IMG/VR virus record: IMGVR_UViG_3300025010_000120 | Location: 1-41,790 of that record | Direction: 5' to 3' (one strand) | From: a virus | Length of the DNA: 41,790 nucleotides | Shown: positions 1 to 8,055 of the stretch, piece after piece | Numbering within the stretch: the first letter of the stretch is position 1 | Layout of the letters: each line of letters opens with the position of its first letter | Notes under the pieces: model-generated | What the model was told of the DNA's origin: nothing | The model's database searches: none | What the model saw: only the letters and a program-made list of their open reading frames with translations | Program-made: the position numbers and the translations under genes

Positions 1-3000
1 TTCGTATTAAGTTCTATAACATTTCCTTCAGCATCTAGTTTTTCAGTAATTCCTGGATAGAGTGCGGATAATTTTTCCGTAACATCTGCTAATTTTTCTT
101 TTTGTTCAGAAGTTAAAGATGTTGCTTGTGATAAATCATTATATGTTTTAATTAATTTCTCTGAGTTGGAAATTTCAGATGATAATGTGGATACATCATT
201 TTTTAATGATTCAAAAAGTTCTTGTTCTTTTTCTTTTGCGTGAAGGAAAGAATCTGCAAGTTTAAAAACCCAACCAACAGCATAAGAAAAAGCTACTGTA
301 CCAATTAACATTGTTGCTGTTTGTAAAGCTACTGTAGCTACTTTGGCTACCACTAATCCTGCTGTATACCTACTAACAGATGTAGTTAAGGCTGTCCAAT
401 TATTATATAATCCTTGATACATTCCTCTTTGTCCTAAAATGGTTTCATTATACATTTTAGCACCTTGCAATTTACTGTTATAATTGGATACAGCACTTGA
501 TAATTTATTCCAAATTGGAATTTGTGCTTGTAAACTAGCAGTAGTACCTGTTGGCAATTTAAAATTAGGTGGTAATATCGGCCCCTGTTGTCTTGAACCA
601 TATATTGATGTTGGTGTATTTTTTAAATCTGTCATAGCCATAGAACCAAGTAAAGTCGAAAATCTTTCTCTTGATTTAGTAGAAAATAATGCTACAGAAG
701 CTATTACTGTTGCCATTAAAGCAGGAAAACCACCAACAATAGCAGAAAAACTATTAAATCCATCCATTAAAGATGTTATTCCATCTAATGATTGTTTCCA
801 CATTGGAGTACTAATAGTATTTTTATATAGTTGTTCAAAGGCATTTTGTAATTTTTGCAGAGAACTATATAAAGACTTCATATAGATATCCTGTTTCTGC
901 ATTGCAACTGATTCGCTGTTATAAGCAGATTCTGTATTTTGTAGAACTTTGTCGAAATTATTCATTAAAGCAACAAATATGTTACGTTGATACATATTTG
1001 CAGCACCTGTAGCTAATTCTTGGCGTTGAATATCATTAAGTGTCTTCCATCGTTCAGCAGTTTCCTTCAATATCTGATTCATTGGCTTTATAGTATCAGC
1101 ATTTTCTTTGATACTAATACCCATATCATAAAAAACTTTTTCAACTTTTTTAAATTCTTCAGGATTTGCTTCTTCACCTACGTTAGCAATTCTGGAAAAA
1201 ATTGTCTTGAGTCCGTTGGAAATTTGTGAACCTGAACGCCTGGTAACTTCCACCAGCGTTCCTTGGATCGCAATTAAATCTTGGATAGGCATTTTTGCTT
1301 CTGCTGCCACTGATCCAACATATTTTAATCCTGAAGATATTTCCCCCAACGCTTTTGGAAAATCAACTTGTAAATTTCTTGCTACAGAAGCATATGTATC
1401 CACAATTGACATTAATTGATTTGAGCCTAATTTAAACTGGGTTTGTGCTGCCATTAAATCATCGGAAACTTCCAAAATACTACGTCCTGATATATTACTA
1501 AGAACAATTGCTGCTTCACTACGTTCTAAAACTTGATCCATTGAAGATGTATAGGTTCCGAACACACTTATCGCTTTCATAACCTCAGAACTTGTAGTAC
1601 CCATTGCTTTTGCATAATCTAAAGCACTTTGAGTAACCTCATTAAATTTAAGATTTTGATTTGTCATCTCCATCTGTAAATTAGTAAATAATTTTGTCTG
1701 TTCTAACATATAATCAAAAGATTCAGTTATTCTGTGTAATGCACCCATTACCAGAGAAGACATAAATATCCAAATCCCAAATTTACTTCCTGCCGTTTGA
1801 AGTGCATCACCTAAACTCATAACTTGCTTAGATGTTTGATTTAAACCTGTAGAAGTTGTATATGCTTCATTTCTCAATATTTTTAATTTGGAGTTAAAAT
1901 CACTTATTATATTGCCAACATTTTTATAATTATTTTCATCAATAATTAAATTTTTAGAATTATTTTGTAATCCACCTATTTTATTAACATCATATAATCC
2001 AGCATATTGTTTTTTTAATTTTTCAATATTAGAAGAAAACTCTATTTGAAATCTTTTAAACTTTTCTTGTGCTAATCTAATTTCATTTTCTAATGCTTGG
2101 GTATTTTGTCTTGTAATATCTGCTTCTTTAGATTTTTTATTATTATAATCTGTTTGTAAACTATTTTTTAAATTTAATAATTCTATTTCTTTAGTAGAAT
2201 TAGTTAATGAATTAGATTTAATATCGTTTCTTGCAATAGCAAGTTTTTGTCCTTCTAATCTTATCTGCTCTTTTAATTGAGCAGTTAATTCAATGTATCC
2301 ATTTTTTTCAGCATCTATTCTCTGTTTAGATAGTGCAAATATATTCTTCAATGCTTGTTCTTGTTGAGTATAAGCAGAATTAACAATACTTAAATTATTT
2401 TTACTTTCTTGACCTATACTTGAGTAATATTCTTTTTCTGCTCCTTTTAATGCTTGAATTAATCTTGCTCTTTCTTGTAAATCTGCTGTAGCAGTTCCTG
2501 ATAATTTACCACTATCATACAATTTATTTCCAGCATCCATAAACTCTTTTGCAGAAATTTTTGCTGCTTTATATTTTAAAATTAAATTATCAACTTCACC
2601 AATTTCCTTAGTTACAGATGTATCAGTTTTTGGTTTAGAAATAGAAGCGTCAAGTTCTTTTTGTGCTTTAGTTAGCACATCAATTAATTTTTTTCTTTCT
2701 TGTAAATCTGCTACAGAACCACTAGGCATGGAATTAAGCATATTTGTACCTAATTCTTTAAACTTTTCAGCACTTATACTTAATGCTTTATATTGAAGAA
2801 TTAATTTATCAAGTGCAGAAATTTCTTTATTAATTGATTCTGTATTTGCATTAGTAGAATCTTTTTGTGAATTATTATATTGATTTTGTACTTGTGTTAA
2901 TAATCTAAGTAAAGATGCTCTTGCTTGTAATTCTTCATTTGAACTATTTAACGAAACACTATTTTTTATAAGATTTCCTGCTTTAATAAATTCTTCTACT

Positions 3001-3605
3001 GAAATTGTTGCTGCTTTCTGTCTAAGAATTAATTCATTAATTTTAGCAATTTCTTCACTAATTGCTTGTTTTTTAGCATTTGTATCTTTAATAACTTTAT
3101 CAGCAGATTCCTTGGATGCCATTGAAACGTCACCCATTTTTAATATTTCTTGCTGTATCCCATCAGCACCTTTAACTGTACCCATAGTAACAGGAAATTT
3201 AAAAGCCTCTTTTATTTTACCATTAAGTTGTTCAACACTTACTTCAAATCTTTTTAAATCACTAGTAGCACTAGCAAATATTTGTTTAACTGAAACATTA
3301 TCGCCTAAATGAGAAAATTCAGATCTAATTCTCTCTATATCTGTCATCATATTTTTCATTTTATTGGCTGCTTCACTAAAATTCCCAACTTGTATTTGCT
3401 TTTTACCACCAGAAGATGCTTTTTCTTGTGCTTCTTTTATTTTTTCAGTAATTAATTGTATATCTTTAGAATTTATATTTAATTTTACTGATATGGCAGT
3501 TTTAATTTGGTTTGATAATAATTTAATCTGTTCTTCTAAACTTTTAATCTGTTCAGAAGAATTATCAATTCTAGTCTTAATGAGAATTGAGATATCTTGA
3601 GACAT
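1..3605 (-). CDS. tail tape measure protein, TP901-type, 3' end off the window
   Basis: This frame is open from an ATG at 3605 to the window edge, giving at least 1201 residues. I translated it by hand. The ATG follows TAAGGAGTTGGTTAA. The first two thirds are charged coiled coil (for example EQIKSLEEQIKLLSNQIK), including three degenerate repeats of about 70 residues (bases ~2420-3080). A TP901-like core follows around bases 1780-1140 (ALDYAKAMGTTSSEVMKA, GLKYVGSVAAEAKMPIQDL, NGLKTIFSRIANVGEEANPE), then hydrophobic stretches (FPALMATVIASVALF; AKVATVALQTATMLIG). Tape measure proteins set tail length and help DNA cross the membrane. The call rests on length, repeats, core and hydrophobic segments. 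It directly follows a HEG rather than the usual tail chaperone genes. Confidence 0.9.
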   Translation of the reverse strand, partial: MSQDISILIKTRIDNSSEQIKSLEEQIKLLSNQIKTAISVKLNINSKDIQLITEKIKEAQEKASSGGKKQIQVGNFSEAANKMKNMMTDIERIRSEFSHLGDNVSVKQIFASATSDLKRFEVSVEQLNGKIKEAFKFPVTMGTVKGADGIQQEILKMGDVSMASKESADKVIKDTNAKKQAISEEIAKINELILRQKAATISVEEFIKAGNLIKNSVSLNSSNEELQARASLLRLLTQVQNQYNNSQKDSTNANTESINKEISALDKLILQYKALSISAEKFKELGTNMLNSMPSGSVADLQERKKLIDVLTKAQKELDASISKPKTDTSVTKEIGEVDNLILKYKAAKISAKEFMDAGNKLYDSGKLSGTATADLQERARLIQALKGAEKEYYSSIGQESKNNLSIVNSAYTQQEQALKNIFALSKQRIDAEKNGYIELTAQLKEQIRLEGQKLAIARNDIKSNSLTNSTKEIELLNLKNSLQTDYNNKKSKEADITRQNTQALENEIRLAQEKFKRFQIEFSSNIEKLKKQYAGLYDVNKIGGLQNNSKNLIIDENNYKNVGNIISDFNSKLKILRNEAYTTSTGLNQTSKQVMSLGDALQTAGSKFGIWIFMSSLVMGALHRITESFDYMLEQTKLFTNLQMEMTNQNLKFNEVTQSALDYAKAMGTTSSEVMKAISVFGTYTSSMDQVLERSEAAIVLSNISGRSILEVSDDLMAAQTQFKLGSNQLMSIVDTYASVARNLQVDFPKALGEISSGLKYVGSVAAEAKMPIQDLIAIQGTLVEVTRRSGSQISNGLKTIFSRIANVGEEANPEEFKKVEKVFYDMGISIKENADTIKPMNQILKETAERWKTLNDIQRQELATGAANMYQRNIFVALMNNFDKVLQNTESAYNSESVAMQKQDIYMKSLYSSLQKLQNAFEQLYKNTISTPMWKQSLDGITSLMDGFNSFSAIVGGFPALMATVIASVALFSTKSRERFSTLLGSMAMTDLKNTPTSIYGSRQQGPILPPNFKLPTGTTASLQAQIPIWNKLSSAVSNYNSKLQGAKMYNETILGQRGMYQGLYNNWTALTTSVSRYTAGLVVAKVATVALQTATMLIGTVAFSYAVGWVFKLADSFLHAKEKEQELFESLKNDVSTLSSEISNSEKLIKTYNDLSQATSLTSEQKEKLADVTEKLSALYPGITEKLDAEGNVIELNT

Positions 3606-3623
3606 TTAACCAACTCCTTATAT

Positions 3624-3656
3624 TAAAATAAAAAGAGTTGGTGTTTAACCAACTCT
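3624..3656 (-). terminator. terminator whose 3' arm can also pair with the tape measure RBS
   Basis: Stem 3634-3642/3648-3656 (9 bp, 5-nt loop) is followed on the minus strand by a T-rich tract. It sits between the zinc-finger HEG and the tape measure gene. The 12-nt string TTTAACCAACTC occurs on the plus strand at 3644-3655 and again at 3605-3616, where it overlaps the tape measure RBS. The terminator's 3' arm (coding CCAACTC) is therefore complementary to the RBS core GAGTTGG. Confidence 0.75.
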
Positions 3657-3688
3657 ACTATCATATGTTTATATTATTTAATTGTAAA

Positions 3689-6265
3689 TTATATTTTTAT
3701 AAATAACCCCTTTTTATAATTATTTGCATTTTCACCAACTAAATATTTAGATTGCCAAATCCCTTGACATTCAACTGAACAAAATCTCTGTTTTTTTAAA
3801 CTTAAAATAACTGCAAAATCATTCCCACAAATTTCACATTGTTTAGTAATATGATGTTGTTCTGATCTCCACTTATCTGAACATTCATTGCTACAAAAAT
3901 GATTTTTAGATTTATCGTATTGACTTTGTGTAACTTCTTTTTCTTTACCACAGTATTCACAATTAAAAATCACTCTTTTTCTTTGATATAAAGCACCACA
4001 TTCTTTTGAACAACATTTGTCTTTACCTTCAACAATTCTACTAGCAGGAAGATAAAATTCTTTACTACATACTTGACAATTTCTCTTTACTTTTATTTTT
4101 GTTCTAAGTTTAAGTATTTTTACTATATGTTCAAGAATATCTTTTAATGGCATATGTAAAATAATTTCTAATTCATTTAAGTAGATTATCTTATTATAAA
4201 TGATATTATTTAAAATTATATCTGTAATTTCTTCCGTCCATTTATCATCATAAATTAAATTATTTTTATATTTAAATAAACAAACTTTACATAAACCATT
4301 TATATGAGGAATATTATTCCCACATTCTTTACAAACATTATTTGATTTTAATTTCTTATTTCCATAATAAGAAGTATTACATTTTGTTGAACAAAAATGA
4401 TGTTCTGATCTATTATATTGAAGTAAATTATCTGTTGTTTCTTTGCCACACCATTCACAATTATATGTAATATGTTTATCTGGATCGTATTGACTCTTTT
4501 GTTCTCTTACTGATAAATCAATAATTTTATTTAATACATTAATTTTATAGTCCATATAAGGAATATCAATATCTTCATTCATATTCAAAACATTGTTATT
4601 TATGTTATAATTAAAACTATGATAATTAGATAAAATCCCTTTACTATTAATGTATTCTAAAATTAATTGTTTGCATAATTCTAAATTATTTTCAATATCT
4701 TCTTCCCACAAATATAAAATATTAATATTATATTTATTATATATGTATGTTTTCTTGCTTTTATCATTTTTTATATTATCTACTTGAGTTAAATAATTTA
4801 TTTCTTTATACTTTCTATGGTCGCAATGCCAATATTTTCCTTGAACCTCAATCATCAAATTATAATCAATTAAATAATTATCTATAAGATAATATTCACA
4901 TTCATATTCATTATCATATATTATATTTAAATCATTTAATAATTGATTAATTAATAATTGCGGATAAGTTTTTGTATGAGAAAATATTCCATTAGAATAT
5001 CTTTTAAGCATTTCTTCTCTCATAAAATCTTTCCATTCATCTGTTTGTGAAAAAACTTTGGCATGGTATTCATGTTGACATTCTCTGCCACAAAAATGTT
5101 TTTCTGATAAAATATAACTACTTTCTAATTCTCCAAATATTTCTCCACACCAATCACATTCTACTTTTAATCTTTCTTTGTATAAAGAATTATTTTCACC
5201 ACTCATTTTTTCTCTAAAACCATTTTTACTACATTCTTCTGAACAATATATTTTTCCTGTATTATATTCTTTTCTTTCAAATTCTTTTCCACAATATTGA
5301 CAATTAACTATAACTAAATCTTTTGTTCTCTCTTTAGCATGATATTTAGTAGAACATTCTGGTGAACAAAAGTAATTTTCTTGTCCTTGTCGTGGAGTTT
5401 TATAAAATTCTTTACTACACCATTTACAAGACATTAATATTTCTTTTGATTGCCATTCATCATAGCATTCTTTAGAACAAAAATAATTTTTATTATTTAA
5501 ATAAGCATATAAAGTACGATAAATATCAGTATTACATTGTTCACATTTAATTTTAACTTTTATTTCTACACTACCTGTTTTTAAATCAGTTTGTAAAATA
5601 TCAATAATATCCTCTAATGTCTTATTATTTAAAAATGGAATAATGTCATTTATACAATTCACTTTTTTATTAAGCAAATTATCAATAATAATTTTATATT
5701 CATTAAGTGTCCAATTACTTTTTATATTCAATTCTCTATTTTTGAAAAATTCACAAACATTACAAATTGTGTGACGTTTTTCTTTACTATTTTTATTAAA
5801 TTCATCATATGATTTTTCTTCTCCACAATCACCACATCGTTGATATCCTTCTTTGCATCCATAAGAATAACTTTGAAAAATATCATGACATTTTGCACTA
5901 CAAAAATAATTAGTTCTTTGTAAATATGTAGAAATTTTATATGTTGATTCCATTCCGCATACTTCGCAATTGGCTTTTACAGATAATTTAACTTTTTTTA
6001 TATTCAAATTTTTAATATTTATTAAAATATCTTTTAATGGTTTATGTAATATTTCTTCAAAATCATTTAAACAACCTACTTTAAAATTTAAAATATGATC
6101 CAGTATAATTAAATTATCCTCTTCAGAAAAATTATTTATATTTTTTATATCTTGATGTTTACTTAGATATTCACATATTTTGCATATAGATTTTCTACTA
6201 TGAAACTCACCAACTAACTTCTCTTCTCCACAAACTTTACAAACTTTTGTCTTTACATCACTCAT
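3689..6265 (-). CDS. free-standing homing endonuclease with twelve zinc fingers around a Vsr-like nuclease
   Basis: The protein has 858 residues. Twelve CxxC...CxxC or CxxC...CxxxC treble-clef-like fingers are visible: seven at about residues 9-400 and five at about 603-838 (for example CEWCGKE...HFCSTKC). Between them, about 430-535, is a nuclease-like segment with IDYNLMIEVQGKYWH (D467, E473, H480) and NILYLWEEDI. This resembles the Vsr/EDxHD homing nucleases. Family knowledge suggests a double-strand cutter that promotes its own spread; the fingers would give DNA recognition. The ATG at 6265 follows GTAGGAGGTTATGTT. A structured leader lies upstream (6331-6405). The many fingers are unusual and suggest repeated internal duplication. 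Confidence 0.75.
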   Translation of the reverse strand: MSDVKTKVCKVCGEEKLVGEFHSRKSICKICEYLSKHQDIKNINNFSEEDNLIILDHILNFKVGCLNDFEEILHKPLKDILINIKNLNIKKVKLSVKANCEVCGMESTYKISTYLQRTNYFCSAKCHDIFQSYSYGCKEGYQRCGDCGEEKSYDEFNKNSKEKRHTICNVCEFFKNRELNIKSNWTLNEYKIIIDNLLNKKVNCINDIIPFLNNKTLEDIIDILQTDLKTGSVEIKVKIKCEQCNTDIYRTLYAYLNNKNYFCSKECYDEWQSKEILMSCKWCSKEFYKTPRQGQENYFCSPECSTKYHAKERTKDLVIVNCQYCGKEFERKEYNTGKIYCSEECSKNGFREKMSGENNSLYKERLKVECDWCGEIFGELESSYILSEKHFCGRECQHEYHAKVFSQTDEWKDFMREEMLKRYSNGIFSHTKTYPQLLINQLLNDLNIIYDNEYECEYYLIDNYLIDYNLMIEVQGKYWHCDHRKYKEINYLTQVDNIKNDKSKKTYIYNKYNINILYLWEEDIENNLELCKQLILEYINSKGILSNYHSFNYNINNNVLNMNEDIDIPYMDYKINVLNKIIDLSVREQKSQYDPDKHITYNCEWCGKETTDNLLQYNRSEHHFCSTKCNTSYYGNKKLKSNNVCKECGNNIPHINGLCKVCLFKYKNNLIYDDKWTEEITDIILNNIIYNKIIYLNELEIILHMPLKDILEHIVKILKLRTKIKVKRNCQVCSKEFYLPASRIVEGKDKCCSKECGALYQRKRVIFNCEYCGKEKEVTQSQYDKSKNHFCSNECSDKWRSEQHHITKQCEICGNDFAVILSLKKQRFCSVECQGIWQSKYLVGENANNYKKGLFIKI

Positions 6266-6330
6266 AACATAACCTCCTACTATTATATTATTATTTTATA
6301 AAATTAAACAATAAAACCCAACTTACCTAT

Positions 6331-6405
6331 CTCCTACAAACAAAAAACATCGGGAAGGAGGTAGGAGTTCTCCTTATCAGTAGGTTAATTACTCCTACCT
6401 ATCCC
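6331..6405 (-). promoter_or_regulatory. HEG leader RNA element, copy 1
   Basis: Read on the minus strand: short closing helix GGG/CCC (6403-6405 with 6352-6354), then AUAG, hairpin A (6394-6398/6380-6384, 9-nt loop AGTAATTAA), linker UGAU, and hairpin B (6370-6375/6355-6360, 9-nt loop AACTCCTAC). Loop B has a perfect 7-nt complement, GTAGGAG, downstream at 6331-6337, which would form a pseudoknot. The gene's own RBS at 6274-6280 carries the same GTAGGAG, so loop B could pair with either. No clear promoter lies just upstream. A long alternative hairpin (GGTAGGAGT/ACTCCTACC) is also possible. Related elements precede three other HEGs. Confidence 0.65.
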
Positions 6406-6435
6406 AAAATCCATAAAACTACAAAACTAAATATA

Positions 6436-6465
6436 AAATAAAAAGAACCTACATTTAGCAGATTC
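6436..6465 (-). terminator. rho-independent terminator
   Basis: Stem 6445-6452/6458-6465 (8 bp including G-U pairs, 5-nt loop) is followed on the minus strand by TTTTTATTTT. It lies after the 67-residue gene and upstream of the first HEG leader element. Confidence 0.65.
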
Positions 6466-6525
6466 TTCAATATTACCAACATATCACATCAAAAAATCAA
6501 TTATATTTATTTTAAAAACAAAAAA

Positions 6526-6729
6526 TCAAAACTTACCAGTCAACTCAAATTTCTCAATCTGCTGACCAGTATACTTGCCATCACAAAAATTTTCAAATTG
6601 TGTATATGTCAAATCAGTGTGAAATTTTATTTCAACATTTAGCACATAAGCAATATGACAATATTTGTAATTGCACAGCATCAAACTTTCTGAATCCTCT
6701 GCACAAATAATCGGTTTTCTTTTCAACAT
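6526..6729 (-). CDS. small hypothetical protein
   Basis: The protein has 67 residues if it starts at the ATG at 6729, which follows AGGAGGAATTGATA at good spacing. A TTG six bases upstream is possible but sits too close to the RBS. It begins MLKRKPIICAEDSESLM and I recognise no domain. A terminator follows. It forms a short pair with the gene at 6776-7066 between the RHH gene and the zinc-finger HEG. Confidence 0.65.
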   Translation of the reverse strand: MLKRKPIICAEDSESLMLCNYKYCHIAYVLNVEIKFHTDLTYTQFENFCDGKYTGQQIEKFELTGKF

Positions 6730-6775
6730 TATCAATTCCTCCTAATAATTATACTCAACAAATAATTCAGTAAAA

Positions 6776-7066
6776 TCAACACATACTTAAAACAATCTGT
6801 TCAGCACCCATACTAGGAGCAATTGGATTCCTATGTATGTCTAACACATCTAACTGATTAATTAATAAATTCTCATATTCACGTTCCTCATTGTACTCCA
6901 AATTCCCAAATTGATATTTCCCATTCACAAAACTAAGAAATTCAAAATTTTCATAAAAAGTATGCTTACTAACCGTATCTGTCTTAACTTCCAACCATAC
7001 AGGTTTTCCTAATAATTCTTCCATAATCTCTTCAAACTGCAATTTAGTTAATTGATTATAATTCAT
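6776..7066 (-). CDS. small hypothetical protein
   Basis: The protein has 96 residues from the ATG at 7066 (MNYNQLTKLQFEEIMEELLG), which follows ATGGAGG with a 10-base spacing. An in-frame start at 7117 would add 17 residues but has no RBS, and the better RBS lies inside that extension. The protein is acidic and has no domain I recognise. A probable promoter lies at 7129-7157. Confidence 0.65.
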   Translation of the reverse strand: MNYNQLTKLQFEEIMEELLGKPVWLEVKTDTVSKHTFYENFEFLSFVNGKYQFGNLEYNEEREYENLLINQLDVLDIHRNPIAPSMGAEQIVLSMC

Positions 7067-7128
7067 AAAATAAAAACCTCCATAATTAAATTTACAAGGA
7101 TTTATAATTTCCATCACCTTGTAAACTT

Positions 7129-7157
7129 ATTATACAGGTTTATCAATGGGTATACAA
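7129..7157 (-). promoter_or_regulatory. probable sigma-A promoter upstream of the 96-residue gene
   Basis: On the minus strand, TTGTAT (7152-7157) is followed by a 17-base spacer and a perfect TATAAT (7129-7134). An imperfect inverted repeat, ACAGaTTT...AAAcCTGT, covers the spacer and could be an operator. Confidence 0.5.
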
Positions 7158-7249
7158 ATCTGTTAACCCATCATATTTGACCAAATAATTAAGTTATAGC
7201 ATATTATCTCCAAATAACTAACTATTTCACAATATACCTCAATATGTCT

Positions 7250-7594
7250 TTAAATTTCTTTACTATTTAAATAATCATTAATATATTTTTCCATCTCATA
7301 AATCTTTTGCTGTATGCGTACTAATTCCAATATTAATTGCTCAGTTTCTTCTAAATTAGAATCATTAATTTTGTTTTTATATATCTTATCTTGAAGTATT
7401 TCTCTATCACGAAGTAATTGTCTCAATATATTAATTGAATCTAAATATTCAGGTTGTTCTTTATCTAAAAACATAGTAATAATATCTCTAACAAAATCTG
7501 AAACATTTTTATTCTGTTTTCTAGCGGTAGACTCAATACGCTTTTTTAACCCAGGTGTTACCCTTATTATTAATTTTTCATCTTTTGTTGACAA
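7250..7594 (-). CDS. ribbon-helix-helix DNA-binding protein
   Basis: The protein has 114 residues from a TTG at 7594 after TAGGAGTGTGATTTAA. The N-terminal half fits a ribbon-helix-helix fold (LIIRVTPGLKKRIESTARK then NVSDFVRDIITMFL): a short beta strand followed by two helices. The C-terminal half is a predicted coiled coil. Such proteins are usually dimeric repressors. It has its own upstream control region with two promoters (7619-7624, 7721-7749) and repeats, so autoregulation is plausible. The upstream promoter shares a 45-base region with the promoter at 18009-18037. I infer that this protein is one candidate for binding there. Confidence 0.75.
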   Translation of the reverse strand: MSTKDEKLIIRVTPGLKKRIESTARKQNKNVSDFVRDIITMFLDKEQPEYLDSINILRQLLRDREILQDKIYKNKINDSNLEETEQLILELVRIQQKIYEMEKYINDYLNSKEI

Positions 7595-7618
7595 TTAAAT
7601 CACACTCCTATCTATATC

Positions 7619-7627
7619 ATTATACCA
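7619..7627 (-). promoter_or_regulatory. extended -10 promoter for the RHH gene (proximal)
   Basis: The minus strand shows TGGTATAAT, a perfect extended -10. The predicted start is near 7612, giving a leader of about 18 nt. That leader would lack the CTCTATCT segment (7651-7658) which could pair with the RBS in a longer transcript. Confidence 0.5.
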
Positions 7628-7720
7628 CAACTATGTAATCCACAAAAATAAGATAGAGAATGTTTATTTATCGCTAATTTTGATTACTAATTATTATTAG
7701 TAATTTTATTGCTTAATCAT

Positions 7721-7749
7721 ATAATACCATACTATAAAAATAAAGTCAA
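7721..7749 (-). promoter_or_regulatory. sigma-A promoter for the RHH gene (distal)
   Basis: TTGACT (7744-7749), a 17-base spacer and TATTAT (7721-7726) preceded by TGG. The 45 bases 7745-7789 match 18033-18077 at 41 positions, so two promoters 10 kb apart share their upstream DNA. Confidence 0.75.
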
Positions 7750-7774
7750 CATATTTATTTTATTATTTTGTAAA

Positions 7775-7814
7775 GTTATTTTATGTTATTTTATGTTATT
7801 TTATGTTATTTTAT
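7775..7814. repeat. four perfect tandem copies of a 10-bp repeat
   Basis: GTTATTTTAT occurs four times head to tail (7775, 7785, 7795, 7805). The period is about one helical turn, so all copies face the same side of the DNA. The array lies just upstream of the distal RHH promoter and about 230 bp from the integrase 3' end. It could hold operators, iterons or integrase arm sites. Confidence 0.85.
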
Positions 7815-8007
7815 AATTCAAATTAAATAATCACAAGTAGTAACTAAGATTTATATATTTATAGATGTATTTAATATAATTTAATATTATATTTTAACCT
7901 TAGTTACTTATTTCTAATTATTTAATTGATTTCTGTGTTAATTTATGATTTCACTATTTTTACGATTTTGCAAATGCTTATAAAATAAGGGTTTATAGCA
8001 TGTTAAA

Positions 8008-8055
8008 ATTTATAATATCATAACAAAATGAGGATTTGGTTATGATATTATAAAT
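8008..8055 (-). terminator. 17-bp hairpin at the integrase stop codon
   Basis: Arms 8008-8024 and 8039-8055 are perfectly complementary (17 bp, 14-nt loop) and include the integrase stop. The minus-strand arm is followed by only TTTT. It is probably a terminator; a role in recombination is also possible because it borders int. Confidence 0.55.

Larger units (their letters stand above)
7595..8047. other. 453-bp non-coding control region between integrase and RHH gene
   Basis: I find no credible gene here. It holds two RHH promoters, the four 10-bp repeats, a hairpin ATTACTAAT/ATTAGTAAT in the distal transcript leader, a 10-bp inverted repeat AGTAACTAAG (7839-7848) / CTTAGTTACT (7899-7908), and the 17-bp hairpin at the integrase 3' end. 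Because it borders the integrase it is the best place in the window for attP, though no core site can be proved. Confidence 0.6.

Noticed and set aside
484-3600. Several plus-strand open frames inside 1-3600
   Set aside because: They are antisense shadows of the tape measure gene, lack RBS, and the minus frame is continuously open with clear TP901-like sequence.
7775-7814. CRISPR array
   Set aside because: The repeats are 10 bp with no spacers, and no cas gene is present.
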